Shown piece by piece: positions 25,613 through 35,582 of a DNA stretch of 64,000 nucleotides. The DNA is from Pseudomonas promysalinigenes (GTDB lineage: Bacteria; Pseudomonadota; Gammaproteobacteria; Pseudomonadales; Pseudomonadaceae), in NCBI RefSeq assembly GCF_014269025.2, contig NZ_CP077094.1:2170001-2234000 (forward strand), given 5' to 3'. Under the pieces are notes generated by a model. The model was not told where the DNA came from. It ran no database searches and saw nothing but the letters and a program-made list of their open reading frames with translations. How positions within the stretch are numbered: the stretch's first letter is position 1; each line of letters starts with the position of its first letter. The translations under genes were made by a program, and so were the position numbers.

Positions 25613-25844
25613 AAGAGACTTCCTCGCGGTGGATGGGGCGCGATGCCTGTCGTTGGCATGGGGGAATTCTCGGTGAGCGACGAAGTTGGTCGCTAGGCGC
25701 CATGTGGGCTGGCAGTTGTAGCTTCGGTGAGTAAGGCTCGCAGGCAACGGTGTCGCGCAATGTAGGACGATGCCCTAGCGATGCCCTGAAGCCCCCATTT
25801 CACGGTGGGTTGTGTTTCCAGCATGCAGACGGTTGCCCGTACCC

Positions 25845-26303
25845 TTAATCGCATGGATAGCTCTTTAGCAAGGTGGCGCTGCCAAGGTAGGCATGGGGTT
25901 CGCTGGCGTTGCTCTGGGGCAATGTGCGCCAGTCGATGACCAGGCATAAGCTGTTCAAAGGCCGGCCATCGAGCAGGCCGATCACGCTGCCGGGAAAGCT
26001 TCGCCGATAACGCGCCAGGGTATTGCCAAGGCCTTCGACCTGATCCGCCCGCGCCAGCGTCTGCCTAGCCAGGCCTGGCAGCAGTGGGTGAGGCACCGTG
26101 AAGTAGGCATGCCCAGAGGTGGCCTGCAGGTGCCCAGCAGCACGGGTTCGTTGCCATAGCTGTTGCCATTGGCTATTGCCGGCCTGTGCCGCCAACTGGC
26201 TGCCCAGCTTGTGCAATTGTTCGGGCGGGGCTTGTTGCGTCTCCAGGGCATGGATGGCAAGTGACGGGGTGAGTAGCATGATCAACAGCGGTAGATGGCG
26301 CAT
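25845..26303 (-). CDS. Secreted hypothetical protein
   Basis: A 152-residue protein with a signal peptide, MRHLPLLIMLLTPSLAIHALE, and a mature part of about 132 residues, including LWQRTRAAGHLQATSGHAYFTVPHPLLPGLARQ and RPLNSLCLVIDWRTLP, ending with a Cys three residues from the C terminus. The two cysteines could form a disulfide in the periplasm. No family recognised. The ATG at 26303 has GGAGGG directly upstream, preferred over the earlier in-frame start at 26333. Confidence 0.6.
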   Translation of the reverse strand: MRHLPLLIMLLTPSLAIHALETQQAPPEQLHKLGSQLAAQAGNSQWQQLWQRTRAAGHLQATSGHAYFTVPHPLLPGLARQTLARADQVEGLGNTLARYRRSFPGSVIGLLDGRPLNSLCLVIDWRTLPQSNASEPHAYLGSATLLKSYPCD

Positions 26304-26450
26304 AGTCCCTCCAGCATGGGGTGTGAGACCCAATGCTTTCAGGGCTCGATGATCGCGCTAAGCAGGAAATACACCGCTTCAAGCCATCACCGTTGTATCA
26401 TTGCGCTCGCTCGTTGCGAGCCAATTACCCTGATGTTGAAGGAATCTTCG

Positions 26451-26639
26451 ATGACACACGTGCAGCGCCTTAAATACTCGCTTCTGATCATACTGGTGGT
26501 GCTAGGCCTGATGCTGGGCCTGTCGCACCTGCAGAAGCAAGGCACGATCAGTGAACAAACCTTCCAGATGCTGGCCATCGCCATTGCCGTGGTTGTGGTG
26601 GTGGTAAACGGCATTCTGCGGCGCAAGGTCAAACCCTGA
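26451..26639 (+). CDS. Small two-helix membrane protein
   Basis: A 62-residue protein with two predicted membrane helices (SLLIILVVLGLMLGLS and MLAIAIAVVVVVVNGIL) separated by a short polar turn and ending in a basic RRKVKP. AAGGAATC lies 7 bases before the ATG at 26451. No known function; possibly a small membrane regulator. It is convergent with the Fur-like gene, 13 bp away. Confidence 0.65.
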   Translation: MTHVQRLKYSLLIILVVLGLMLGLSHLQKQGTISEQTFQMLAIAIAVVVVVVNGILRRKVKP

Positions 26640-26652
26640 CGCCAGCTTAGGA

Positions 26653-27027
26653 TCAGCGCGGTAAGGCCTGCTCGAGCACGGCGCGCGCTTCGGGTTCGAG
26701 GCTGTAGCATTTGTCGCTGCCAAGGCTGATCACGCCTTCGGCGCAGAGCCGTTTGAGCACTTCTCGTACGCTCAGGAACGACAGTGGTATGTCCAGTTGT
26801 TCCAATTGCGCGTGTACTCCCCGCACCCCGATACTTCGCCCACTGCGCTGTGCACTGTACAGCGCGTCGATCACCTTCAGGCGAATCAGGCTGGTACGCA
26901 GGCCGTAGCTGCGCAGCAGTTCGCGAATCTGCTCGTTGCCGGTTCGCTCGTCCACGCAGGCCGCCGCTGCACTTACCGGCTTGCCTGGACTACCCCCGGT
27001 GTGCGCTGTGAGTCGCGAGTTGTACAT
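26653..27027 (-). CDS. Fur-like winged-helix protein lacking the metal-binding domain
   Basis: A 124-residue protein whose core (about 33-110: IRELLRSYGLRTSLIRLKVIDAL, then VRGVHAQLEQLDIPLSFLSVREVLKRLCAEGVIS) matches the N-terminal DNA-binding winged helix of Fur/Zur proteins. The C-terminal dimerisation domain with the HHHxH and Cys metal ligands is absent. It may still bind DNA through an unusual interface, or act as a partner or decoy. It is divergent from the PvdQ-type acylase gene, which in Pseudomonas belongs to iron-controlled pyoverdine biology, so a link to iron is possible. Confidence 0.75.
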   Translation of the reverse strand: MYNSRLTAHTGGSPGKPVSAAAACVDERTGNEQIRELLRSYGLRTSLIRLKVIDALYSAQRSGRSIGVRGVHAQLEQLDIPLSFLSVREVLKRLCAEGVISLGSDKCYSLEPEARAVLEQALPR

Positions 27028-27165
27028 GTGAATGCTCCTTTTCGTGGACTTTCCCGAAATTTCGGTGGCTCACTGATAGGACGAATGAGCGCGGCAAATC
27101 TGCAGTCTGTGGCTGATAAAAATCTGCCCTGCGTTGATGAAGACGGCTCGCGCAGGCCGAGCGCG

Positions 27166-27188
27166 TAAATTTTCATCGCGCCATTCGT
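27166..27188 (+). promoter_or_regulatory. Candidate PvdS/PfrI-type (iron-starvation) promoter
   Basis: TAAAT at 27166-27170 and CGT at 27186-27188 are separated by 15 bases, one short of the usual 16-17 of the iron-starvation box. It lies 37 bp before the probable acylase start. Confidence 0.35.
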
Positions 27189-27225
27189 CTGACCAGGGAT
27201 AACCCCCTGAATCCGAGGAGTGCCT

Positions 27226-29538
27226 GTGTTGCCAATATCGCGTCCATTGACCTGTGCCAGCCTGGCCGCTGCCCTGGTCGCCTTTAGTGCCGCAGGACAG
27301 GCGCGGGAGGCGGGCAGCGATGACGCTGCGCAAATCCGCCGCACCAGTTTTGGCATCCCCCACATCGTCGCCAAGGACGAGCGTGGTCTGGGCTATGGCA
27401 TTGGTTATGCCTATGCCGAGGACAACCTGTGCCTGCTGGCCAACGAAGTGCTCACGGTCAATGGCCAGCGCTCGCGCTACTTTGGCGCTGAGGGCGTCAC
27501 GCTTGAACAACGCGCAAACCTTGCCAGCGACCTGTTCTTCACCTGGCTGAACAAGCCAGCGGCGGTCGATGGCTTTCTGCAGGCTCAGCCTGGCGCAGTA
27601 CGTGAGTTGCTCCGGGGCTACGCCAACGGGTTCAACCGCGCGCTGGCCGAGCGTCGTCGCCAAGGCCTGCCAGCGGAATGCGGCGATGGCCAGTGGGTAC
27701 GGCCGATCAGCAGTGAAGACCTGATCAAACTGACGCGCCGGCTGCTGGCAGAAGGCGGGCTGGGCCAGTTCGCCGAAGCGCTGGCGGGAGCACAACCGCC
27801 CAAGCAGGCCGCGCAGCAGGCCGCTCAGGGCTTCGACGTGGCAATGGCCCAGCAGCAGCGCTTTGCCTTCGAGCGCGGCAGCAACGCGGTAGCGGTGGGC
27901 GCTGAGCGCTCAGCCAACGGCCGAGGCCTGCTATTGGCCAACCCGCATTTCCCGTGGGTAGGAGGCATGCGTTTCTACCAGATGCAACTGACCATTCCCG
28001 GCAAACTGGACGTGATGGGCGCTGCGCTGCCTGGCCTGCCAGTGGTCAACATCGGCTTCAATCGTCACTTGGCTTGGACCCATACGGTGGACACCTCCAA
28101 GCACTTCACCCTGTACCGCCTGCAACTGGACCCCAAAGACCCGACTCACTACCTGCAGGACGGCAAATCGGTGCCGATGGCGCAGGAAACCATCAGCGTC
28201 ACGGTCAAAGCCGCCGATGGCACCCTCCACCAGGTTGACCGCCAGGTCTACAGCTCGAATTTCGGGCCGATCGTGCAATGGCCAGGCCGGTTGGACTGGG
28301 ATACTCAAGCGGCCTTCAGCCTGCGCGATGCCAACCTGGACAACACGCGTGTGCTGCAGCAGTGGTACCGCATCAACCGCGCCGACAGCCTGGGTGAGCT
28401 GAGAGGGTCGATCGAACAGTTGCAAGGTATTCCATGGGTCAACACCTTGGCCGTCGATGCCCAAGGCACCGCGCTTTACCTCAACCAGTCCGTGGTGCCC
28501 TATGTCGATCAGCAACTGCTCAGCGAATGCGGCGATCCGGCAGGGCAAGGGCCGCTGGTAGTACTGGATGGCGCTCGCAGTGCTTGTCGGTGGAAGGTCG
28601 ATGCCCAGGCCGCGCAGCCTGGCATCTTTCCGGCCGCTATGCTGCCCAGCCTGGAGCGCAGTGATTATGTGCAGAACTCCAATGACCCGGCCTGGATGAC
28701 CAACCCGGCTCAGCCACTGATGGGCTTTTCGCCGTTGATCAGTCGTAGCGATCAGCCGCTGGGTATGCGCGGGCGTTTCGCTCTGCAACGTTTGCAAGGC
28801 AACGCCAAGCTCAGTGTCGATGACCTGCAGCGCATGGTGCTGGATGACCAGGTGTACCTGGCCGATCTGGTCCTGCCCGACCTGCTGCAGTGGTGCAAAG
28901 GGGAAGGGCAAGACGTGCAGGGCGTGTGCTCGAGCCTTGCTGACTGGAATGGCAAGGCGGACCTGGACAGTGGCGTGGGCCTGATGCACTTCCAGAACTT
29001 GTTCGAGGCGTTGGCCAGCGATCCGCAAAGCTGGCGTGTGCCTTTCGACCCGGCAGACCCGCAACACACGCCGCGTGGCCTGGCGGTCGAGCAGGCATCG
29101 GTGCGCAAGCTGTTGCACGATGCGGCTCTGGCTTCGATGCAGCAGGTGGCTAAGGCCGGTGTGGCGCCGGGGCGGCGTTGGGGGCAAATTCAGCAAGCTG
29201 CCGATGGCACGCCGGTGCCAGGTGGGCCGCAACAGCTGGGGGTCTATAACGCAATGTTCAGTGTGCCCAATGGGCCAGGCAAACGTCTGGTGGTCAGCGG
29301 CACCAGTTATTTGCAACTGGTGAGTTTCACCGAGCGGGGGCCGCAGGCGCGTGGGCTACTGGCGTTTTCGCAGTCCAGCGAAGCGGGCTCGGCGCACTTC
29401 AGCGACCAGACCAAGGCGTTCGCCGCCAAGCAACTGGCACCGCTGCCGTTCACCGAGGCGCAGATCAAGGCGGACCCCGGGTACCGTCAGTATGCGATCA
29501 GCGAGCGGGACAAGGATGCTGTGGCTAGCCAGCCTTGA
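27226..29538 (+). CDS. pvdQ: PvdQ-type acylase (Ntn hydrolase, AHL acylase / pyoverdine maturation)
   Basis: A roughly 770-residue periplasmic penicillin-acylase-family enzyme. Signal peptide near the start (LTCASLAAALVAFSAAGQARE); the alpha chain is followed by the autoproteolytic site FERG|SNAVAVG, whose Ser (about 219) becomes the N-terminal nucleophile of the beta chain; LLANPHFPWVGGMRFYQMQL and HLAWTHTVDTSKHFTLYRL are close to PvdQ. PvdQ removes the fatty-acid tail of the pyoverdine precursor and also hydrolyses long-chain acyl-homoserine lactones. The start is uncertain: GTG at 27226 is best placed after the CGAGGAG site; GTG 27220 would overlap that site. The next gene is lpxH on the opposite strand. 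Confidence 0.88.
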   Translation: MLPISRPLTCASLAAALVAFSAAGQAREAGSDDAAQIRRTSFGIPHIVAKDERGLGYGIGYAYAEDNLCLLANEVLTVNGQRSRYFGAEGVTLEQRANLASDLFFTWLNKPAAVDGFLQAQPGAVRELLRGYANGFNRALAERRRQGLPAECGDGQWVRPISSEDLIKLTRRLLAEGGLGQFAEALAGAQPPKQAAQQAAQGFDVAMAQQQRFAFERGSNAVAVGAERSANGRGLLLANPHFPWVGGMRFYQMQLTIPGKLDVMGAALPGLPVVNIGFNRHLAWTHTVDTSKHFTLYRLQLDPKDPTHYLQDGKSVPMAQETISVTVKAADGTLHQVDRQVYSSNFGPIVQWPGRLDWDTQAAFSLRDANLDNTRVLQQWYRINRADSLGELRGSIEQLQGIPWVNTLAVDAQGTALYLNQSVVPYVDQQLLSECGDPAGQGPLVVLDGARSACRWKVDAQAAQPGIFPAAMLPSLERSDYVQNSNDPAWMTNPAQPLMGFSPLISRSDQPLGMRGRFALQRLQGNAKLSVDDLQRMVLDDQVYLADLVLPDLLQWCKGEGQDVQGVCSSLADWNGKADLDSGVGLMHFQNLFEALASDPQSWRVPFDPADPQHTPRGLAVEQASVRKLLHDAALASMQQVAKAGVAPGRRWGQIQQAADGTPVPGGPQQLGVYNAMFSVPNGPGKRLVVSGTSYLQLVSFTERGPQARGLLAFSQSSEAGSAHFSDQTKAFAAKQLAPLPFTEAQIKADPGYRQYAISERDKDAVASQP

Positions 29539-29546
29539 GGCCCTGG

Positions 29547-29593
29547 CCGACACTGCCCCCGTCGCGGGTCAACCGGCGACGGGGCAGTGTCGG
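29547..29593. terminator. Long hairpin between pvdQ and lpxH
   Basis: CCGACACTGCC... (from 29547) pairs with ...GGCAGTGTCGG (to 29593), about 18 bp with one bulged C. It sits between two convergent genes and can end both transcripts, without a U-run. Confidence 0.7.
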
Positions 29594-29597
29594 CAGG

Positions 29598-30320
29598 TCA
29601 GGAAAACTCGAATGGCTCCAGAGCAAAGCCCTGGGCATCGACCTGCAGAACCCAGCCCCGGCGATCCCAGTCCCCCAACACGATGCGCTGTGCCGGTTCA
29701 CCTTCAACTAACAACTTGTGAATCGCCGGCCGGTGAGTGTGGCCATGCACCAGCGTGCGCACCCCGTGGGCTGCCATCACTTTCGGCACTTCGTCCGGCG
29801 TCACGTCGACGATGTCGGTAGACTTCGTGCGCACCTGTGCCCGGCTTTCGTTGCGCAGTTTGCGTGCCAGCTTCTGGCGAGTGCCCAGCGGCAGGTGCCG
29901 CAGAACCCAAAGGCTTAACGGGTTACGCAAGTAACGGCGCATCTTCATGTAGCCGACGTCCCGCGTGCACAGGGTGTCGCCATGCATCAGCAATACCTGC
30001 TCACCGCCCAGCTCGATCACGCTCGGGTCAGCCAGCAGTGTGCAGCCGGCAGCGCTGCAGAACGCCTGGCCAATCAGGAAGTCGCGGTTGCCATGCATCA
30101 AGTAGATCGCCGTGCCGCTGTCGCTGAGTTGGCGCAGGGCCTGGCAGATCGACTGCTGGAACGGGGTCATGGCATCGTCACCGATCCACGCTTCGAAAAA
30201 GTCGCCGAGGATGTACAACGCTTTGGCGTGACGGGCGCGCCCGTCGAGCAGATCAAGAAACGCCCGGGTAATGTCCGGGCGTTCTTCTTGCAAGTGCAGA
30301 TCGGAGATCAGCAGGATCAC
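29598..30320 (-). CDS. lpxH: UDP-2,3-diacylglucosamine diphosphatase
   Basis: A 240-residue calcineurin-like metallophosphatase that makes lipid X in lipid A biosynthesis. Metal ligands are visible: DLHLQEE near the N terminus, [24 protein letters not shown] and HGHTHRP. The length matches E. coli LpxH (240). It overlaps the ppiB stop by ATGA, a conserved arrangement in Pseudomonas. Peripheral membrane enzyme on the cytoplasmic side. Confidence 0.96.
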   Translation of the reverse strand: MILLISDLHLQEERPDITRAFLDLLDGRARHAKALYILGDFFEAWIGDDAMTPFQQSICQALRQLSDSGTAIYLMHGNRDFLIGQAFCSAAGCTLLADPSVIELGGEQVLLMHGDTLCTRDVGYMKMRRYLRNPLSLWVLRHLPLGTRQKLARKLRNESRAQVRTKSTDIVDVTPDEVPKVMAAHGVRTLVHGHTHRPAIHKLLVEGEPAQRIVLGDWDRRGWVLQVDAQGFALEPFEFS

Positions 30321-30817
30321 TCAATGATCTCGGCTTTCTCGATGATCACGTCATCCTTGGGCACGTCCTGGTGGCCAGCCTTGGAACCGGTGGCGACTTT
30401 TTCGATGGCATCGACAACTTCACGGCCTTCGGTCACTTCACCGAACACGGCGTAACCCCAGCCTTGCACATTCTTGCCGCTGTGGTTGAGGAAGTCGTTG
30501 TCGGAGGCATTGATGAAGAACTGCGCGGAGGCGGAGTGCGGCTCCATGGTACGGGCCATGGCAATGCTGTACTTGGTGTTCTTCAGGCCGTTGTCAGCTT
30601 CGTTCTGAATGCTGGGACGGGTTTGCTTCTGTTTCATGCTGGCTTCGAAGCCGCCGCCCTGAATCATGAAGCCCTTGATCACACGGTGGAAAACGGTGCC
30701 GTTGTAGTGGCCGTCCTTGACATACTGAACGAAGTTTGCGGTGGTCTGCGGCGCTTTTTCGGCGTTCAGTTGCAGAACGATGTCGCCGTGGTTGGTGGTC
30801 AGTTTGACTTTGGACAT
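30317..30817 (-). CDS. ppiB: Peptidyl-prolyl cis-trans isomerase B (cyclophilin)
   Basis: A 166-residue cytoplasmic cyclophilin without a signal peptide. [13 protein letters not shown] carries the catalytic Arg and Gln, [16 protein letters not shown] and [11 protein letters not shown] complete the cyclophilin fold. Catalyses Xaa-Pro isomerisation. It leads the ppiB-lpxH operon and is divergent from glnS, with 244 bp of promoter DNA in between. Confidence 0.95.
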   Translation of the reverse strand: MSKVKLTTNHGDIVLQLNAEKAPQTTANFVQYVKDGHYNGTVFHRVIKGFMIQGGGFEASMKQKQTRPSIQNEADNGLKNTKYSIAMARTMEPHSASAQFFINASDNDFLNHSGKNVQGWGYAVFGEVTEGREVVDAIEKVATGSKAGHQDVPKDDVIIEKAEIIE

Positions 30818-31061
30818 GCTGGAATTCGCTCTTTGAAGGCATACAGGAAAATAGGCTGCGCTGGGCGCGTGTTAGTGACCAGACGAAGCATCGGCCAAGC
30901 GCGACACATGTGCATGGCCCGCAGCGGTCATTTTGCACGGCTGGCGATAAATCGCGCCAGTTTGTCGGTGCCCGGCTGTCAGCAGCTTGACTGCTTCGGC
31001 TATGATAGGCCCTTTGATTCAATCGGCCTACCCAGGCCGGACACGTGCATTCAAGGATCCT

Positions 31062-32765
31062 ATGAGCAAGCCCACTGCCGACAACGCGCCCAACGCCGCT
31101 ACCAAAGGCGCCCCCGCTGTCCCTGCGAACTTCCTGCGGCCAATCATTCAGGCCGACCTGGACTCGGGCAAGCACAGCACCATCGTCACCCGTTTCCCGC
31201 CGGAGCCCAATGGTTACCTGCACATTGGTCATGCCAAGTCGATTTGCGTCAACTTCGGCCTGGCCAAGGAGTTTGGCGGCGTGTGCCACCTGCGCTTCGA
31301 CGATACCAACCCGGCCAAGGAAGACCAGGAATACATCGACGCCATCCAGCGCGACGTCAAGTGGCTGGGCTTCGACTGGGCAGGCGAGGTGCGCTTTGCC
31401 TCCGACTACTTCGACCAGCTGCATGACTGGGCCGTTGAACTGATCAAGCGTGGCAAGGCCTATGTCTGCGACCTGACCCCTGATCAGGCCAAGCAATACC
31501 GAGGCAGCCTGACCGAACCTGGCAAGAACAGCCCGTTCCGCGAGCGCAGCGTCGAAGAAAACCTCGACCTCTTCGCACGCATGAAGGCTGGCGAATTCAA
31601 GGACGGTGAGCGCGTGCTGCGTGCCAAGATCGACATGGCTTCGCCGAACATGAACCTGCGCGACCCGATCCTGTATCGCATTCGCCACGCTCACCATCAC
31701 CAGACCGGTGACAAGTGGTGCATCTACCCCAACTACGACTTCACCCACGGGCAGTCGGACGCCATCGAAGGCATCACCCACTCGATCTGCACCCTCGAGT
31801 TCGAAGGTCACCGCCCGCTGTACGACTGGTTCCTCGACAACCTGCCGGTACCGGCGCACCCGCGTCAGTACGAGTTCAGCCGCCTGAACCTGAACTACAC
31901 CATCACCTCCAAGCGCAAGCTCAAGCAGTTGGTCGACGAAAAGCACGTCACCGCCTGGGATGACCCGCGCATGTCGACGCTGTCGGGCTTCCGCCGTCGG
32001 GGTTACACCCCGGCATCGATCCGTGCATTCTGCGAAATGATCGGCACCAACCGTTCCGACGGCGTGGTCGACATGTCGATGCTCGAATTCTGCATCCGGG
32101 ACGATCTGGACCGTACTGCCCCGCGTGCCATGTGCGTGCTGCGCCCGCTGAAAGTGGTCATCACCAACTATCCGCAAGGCCAGGTCGAGCAGCTCGAACT
32201 GCCGCGCCACCCGAAAGAAGACATGGGTGTGCGGGTGTTGCCGTTCGCCCGTGAGTTGTACATCGACCGCGACGATTTCATGGAAGAGCCGCCCAAGGGC
32301 TACAAGCGCCTGGAGCCGGGCGGGGAGGTACGCCTTCGCGGCAGCTATGTGATCCGTGCCGACGAGGCGATCAAGGATGCCGAAGGCAACATCGTCGAGC
32401 TGCACTGCTCGTACGACCCCGACACCCTGGGCAAAAACCCTGAAGGCCGCAAGGTCAAGGGCGTTATTCACTGGGTGCCTGCCCAAGACAGCATCGAGTG
32501 CGAAGTGCGTCTGTACGACCGCCTGTTCCGCTCCGCCAACCCGGAAAAAACCGAAGAAGGCGGCAGCTTCCTCGACAACATCAACCCCGACTCGCTGCAG
32601 GTGCTCACCGGTTGCCGCGCCGAGCCGTCGCTGGCTCAGGCGCAGCCTGAGGACCGCTTCCAGTTCGAGCGCGAAGGCTACTTCTGCGTCGACCTCAAAG
32701 ACAGCCAGCCGGGGCGCCCGGTATTCAATCGCACCGTCACCCTGCGTGACTCCTGGGGGAGTTGA
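31062..32765 (+). CDS. glnS: Glutaminyl-tRNA synthetase
   Basis: A 567-residue class I aminoacyl-tRNA synthetase. The HIGH motif is [15 protein letters not shown] (about residues 43-57), and the KMSKS equivalent is [10 protein letters not shown]. The C-terminal anticodon-binding beta-barrels are complete to [17 protein letters not shown]. The start is the ATG at 31062, just after an AAGGATCC site; the frame is open 25 codons earlier but those codons include the promoter side. It charges tRNA-Gln with Gln and lies 9 bp before cysS, so the two form an operon. Confidence 0.97.
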   Translation: MSKPTADNAPNAATKGAPAVPANFLRPIIQADLDSGKHSTIVTRFPPEPNGYLHIGHAKSICVNFGLAKEFGGVCHLRFDDTNPAKEDQEYIDAIQRDVKWLGFDWAGEVRFASDYFDQLHDWAVELIKRGKAYVCDLTPDQAKQYRGSLTEPGKNSPFRERSVEENLDLFARMKAGEFKDGERVLRAKIDMASPNMNLRDPILYRIRHAHHHQTGDKWCIYPNYDFTHGQSDAIEGITHSICTLEFEGHRPLYDWFLDNLPVPAHPRQYEFSRLNLNYTITSKRKLKQLVDEKHVTAWDDPRMSTLSGFRRRGYTPASIRAFCEMIGTNRSDGVVDMSMLEFCIRDDLDRTAPRAMCVLRPLKVVITNYPQGQVEQLELPRHPKEDMGVRVLPFARELYIDRDDFMEEPPKGYKRLEPGGEVRLRGSYVIRADEAIKDAEGNIVELHCSYDPDTLGKNPEGRKVKGVIHWVPAQDSIECEVRLYDRLFRSANPEKTEEGGSFLDNINPDSLQVLTGCRAEPSLAQAQPEDRFQFEREGYFCVDLKDSQPGRPVFNRTVTLRDSWGS

Positions 32766-32774
32766 GGAACCGCC

Positions 32775-34157
32775 GTGCTTACCATCTACAACACCCTGAG
32801 CAAGACCAAGGAAGCCTTCAAGCCGCTCGACGGCAACAAGGTGCGCATGTATGTATGCGGCATGACCGTGTACGACTATTGCCACCTTGGCCATGGCCGC
32901 AGCATGGTGGCATTCGACCTGGTCACCCGCTGGTTGCGCAAGAGCGGCTACGAGCTGACTTACGTACGTAACATCACCGACATCGATGACAAGATCATCA
33001 ACCGCGCCAATGAAAACGGCGAGGCGTTCGACGCCTTGACCGCGCGCATGATCGACGCGATGCATGAGGACGAGCGCCGGCTGAACATCCTCAAGCCGGA
33101 CCTGGAGCCACGTGCCACCGACCATATCGCCGGCATGCACGCGATGATCCAGACCCTGATCGACAAGGGCTATGCCTACGCCCCTGGGAATGGCGACGTC
33201 TACTACCGTGTCGGCAAGTTCGTCGGTTACGGCAAGCTGTCGCGCAAAAAGGTCGAAGACCTGCGCATTGGCGCTCGCATCGAGGTCGATGAGGCCAAGC
33301 AGGACCCACTGGACTTCGTTCTCTGGAAAGGCGTCAAGCCAGGCGAGCCGTACTGGGACTCGCCGTGGGGGCCTGGCCGTCCGGGCTGGCACATCGAATG
33401 CTCGGTGATGTCGACCTGCTGCCTGGGCGAGAGCTTCGATATCCACGGTGGCGGCAGCGACCTCGAGTTCCCGCACCATGAGAACGAGATCGCTCAAAGT
33501 GAGGCGGCCACTGGCAAGCAGTACGCCAATGCCTGGATGCACTGCGGCATGATCCGCATCAACGGCGAGAAGATGTCCAAGTCGTTGAACAACTTCTTCA
33601 CCATCCGCGATGTGCTCGCCAAGTATCACCCGGAGGTGGTGCGCTACCTGTTGGTGGCCAGCCACTACCGCAGCGCGATCAACTACTCCGAAGACAGCCT
33701 GCGCGATGCCAAGGGCGCCCTGGAGCGTTTCTACCACGCCCTGCGTGGCCTGCCGCGGGTAGCCGCCAAGGGGGGCGAAGCCTTCGTCGAGCGCTTCAGC
33801 GTGGCGATGAACGACGACTTCGGTACCCCTGAAGCTTGCGCTGTGCTGTTCGACCTGGTGCGCGAGATCAATCGCTTGCGTGACAGCGATGTCGATGCCG
33901 CAGCGGGGCTGGCCGGTCGCCTGCGTGAACTGGGTGATGTGCTGGGTGTGCTGCAGCTAGAAGCCGATGACTTCCTGCGTGCCGGTGCCGAGGGCAAGGT
34001 CGATGCAGCTGAGGTCGAAGCGTTGATCCAGGCGCGTCTGCAGGCGCGTGCGGACAAGAACTGGGCAGAGTCCGACCGGATCCGTGACCAGATCACCGCC
34101 ATGGGTGTGGTCCTGGAAGACAGCAAGGGCGCAACGACCTGGCGCCTGGCGGACTGA
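32775..34157 (+). CDS. cysS: Cysteinyl-tRNA synthetase
   Basis: A 460-residue class I synthetase. The HIGH motif is HLGHGRS, with the zinc ligand Cys just before it in [20 protein letters not shown] appears as [11 protein letters not shown], and [31 protein letters not shown] carries the other zinc ligands. GTG start at 32775 with GAGGAACC upstream. Co-transcribed with glnS; a strong terminator follows. Confidence 0.97.
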   Translation: MLTIYNTLSKTKEAFKPLDGNKVRMYVCGMTVYDYCHLGHGRSMVAFDLVTRWLRKSGYELTYVRNITDIDDKIINRANENGEAFDALTARMIDAMHEDERRLNILKPDLEPRATDHIAGMHAMIQTLIDKGYAYAPGNGDVYYRVGKFVGYGKLSRKKVEDLRIGARIEVDEAKQDPLDFVLWKGVKPGEPYWDSPWGPGRPGWHIECSVMSTCCLGESFDIHGGGSDLEFPHHENEIAQSEAATGKQYANAWMHCGMIRINGEKMSKSLNNFFTIRDVLAKYHPEVVRYLLVASHYRSAINYSEDSLRDAKGALERFYHALRGLPRVAAKGGEAFVERFSVAMNDDFGTPEACAVLFDLVREINRLRDSDVDAAAGLAGRLRELGDVLGVLQLEADDFLRAGAEGKVDAAEVEALIQARLQARADKNWAESDRIRDQITAMGVVLEDSKGATTWRLAD

Positions 34158-34167
34158 CCGATGTGAA

Positions 34168-34186
34168 GGGGCCGCAAAGCGGCCCC
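34168..34186 (+). terminator. Intrinsic terminator after cysS
   Basis: GGGGCCGC (34168-34175), AAA loop, GCGGCCCC (34179-34186), then GAATTTATTT. It also lies just past the stop of the convergent sensor kinase gene. Confidence 0.88.
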
Positions 34187-34190
34187 GAAT

Positions 34191-35582
34191 TTATTTGCTC
34201 GCGCCGGCCAGCGGGCAGTGCAATACCAGCTTTGCCCCGCCCAGCTCACTCTCGCCAATCTCCAGCCCGAACCCGTGCAAGTCGACGATCGCCGCAACGA
34301 TCGACAGCCCCAGGCCGAAACCTGCGTGGCGGTGGCCTTCCTCACTGCGATAAAAGCGCTTGAGTACCGCAGCCCGTTCCTCTTCAGGGATACCGGGGCC
34401 GCTGTCTTCGATGGCAATGTGCACGCCTGTATCATCCTGGTGAGCGGTGATGGCAACCCGACCGCCTTCAGGTGTGAACTTGATGCCGTTACCCACCAGA
34501 TTGGCCAGGGCTTCGAACAACAGCTCGCGGTCGCCATGCAGTGCCGGCAACTGCGCAGGCTGCTCAAGGTTCAGGCGGATCGCGCCATCTTCGGCCAAAG
34601 GCAGATAGAAATCATGCAGCTCCACCAGCAGCTCATGTGGGTCCAGCTGAACGAAACCCGCGCGGCGCTGGCGGTCTTCCAGTTCGCTGATGCGCAGCAA
34701 TCCACGGAACCGCGCCATCAATGTGTCGGTTTCGCCGATCGCCTGGTCCAGCGCCTCGGCCTGGGGCGAGTCGTGTTCGCTGTGCTGGCGAATGCGATAG
34801 AGCTGGGCGCGCAGGCGGGTGAGGGGCGTGCGCAGATCATGGGCGATATTGTCGCAGACACCTTTGACTTCATGCATCAGCCGCTCGATACGGTCGAGCA
34901 TGGCATTGACGATGGCGGCGAGCATGTCCAGCTCATCGCGGCGTGCAGACAGCGGTAAGCGATGGGTGAGGTCGCCTGCGACGATCAGTTCGGCCTGGGC
35001 CTGGATGGCGCGGATACGTTTGAGCGGTCGGCGGCGCAGCAGATACCAGCCGGCAAAGCCTGGAATCAGCGTCAGCGAGATACCCCATAGCAGGGCATCG
35101 AGAATGATCCGCGTGACCACGAACAACGAGCCATTGTCGCGAAACAGCACCAGCCAGCGGCCATCCTGCACTTTGATCGCCACGGCATCGCAACTGTCGC
35201 GCGGCACATGGGGGTCGTCAGCATCGAGGCAGCGCTTGAGTTCGTGCACTTTACCGTCCAGCCCAAGTTCAGGAGGTATGGTGCGAATCCGCCCGCCCAC
35301 AGGGTTGAGTTGGGCATCGAACAAACCATAGGCATCGAAGCTGCGCTCTTCGAACGCTTGGCTTGCCACCAGAGCGTCGTCCAGTTGCTTGCCGCTCATG
35401 TGCGCGAACAGGTGTTGGCGCTGCAGCATGGAATGGCGGGTGAGTTTGTTCAGGTAGCTGGACACTTCGAAGTACAGCACCCCCATGAGGATGCAGCTCC
35501 AGGCCACGAACAGGAAGCTATACAGCGCCAGCAGGCGGCTCGTCGAGGAGCTCCAGCCCTTAGACGGGTTCAGCAATGGCAT
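34191..35582 (-). CDS. Two-component sensor histidine kinase
   Basis: A 463-residue membrane kinase. Two membrane helices (LLALYSFLFVAWSCILMGVLYF and ALLWGISLTLIPGFAGWYLL) flank a periplasmic sensor of about 120 residues. HAMP, then the phospho-accepting His in CDNIAHDLRTPLTRLR, the N box NLVGNGIKF, G1 DSGPGIP and G2 GFGLGLSIVAAIVDLHG. The periplasmic part has an RVFSYDxxxx-free, Cys-containing ECLK/DSCDA region. Overlaps the stop of its response regulator gene by 23 bp. The signal is unknown; no obvious target operon is adjacent. Confidence 0.92.
   Translation of the reverse strand: MPLLNPSKGWSSSTSRLLALYSFLFVAWSCILMGVLYFEVSSYLNKLTRHSMLQRQHLFAHMSGKQLDDALVASQAFEERSFDAYGLFDAQLNPVGGRIRTIPPELGLDGKVHELKRCLDADDPHVPRDSCDAVAIKVQDGRWLVLFRDNGSLFVVTRIILDALLWGISLTLIPGFAGWYLLRRRPLKRIRAIQAQAELIVAGDLTHRLPLSARRDELDMLAAIVNAMLDRIERLMHEVKGVCDNIAHDLRTPLTRLRAQLYRIRQHSEHDSPQAEALDQAIGETDTLMARFRGLLRISELEDRQRRAGFVQLDPHELLVELHDFYLPLAEDGAIRLNLEQPAQLPALHGDRELLFEALANLVGNGIKFTPEGGRVAITAHQDDTGVHIAIEDSGPGIPEEERAAVLKRFYRSEEGHRHAGFGLGLSIVAAIVDLHGFGLEIGESELGGAKLVLHCPLAGASK

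Noticed and set aside
27931..29316. A 461-codon minus-strand frame opposite the PvdQ-type acylase
   Set aside because: Shadow of a clearly recognised gene; no ribosome site or recognised domain.
30594..33737. A 1,047-codon open frame on the minus strand opposite glnS and cysS
   Set aside because: It is the antisense of two well-recognised synthetase genes, with composition typical of a shadow frame in GC-rich DNA and no family resemblance.
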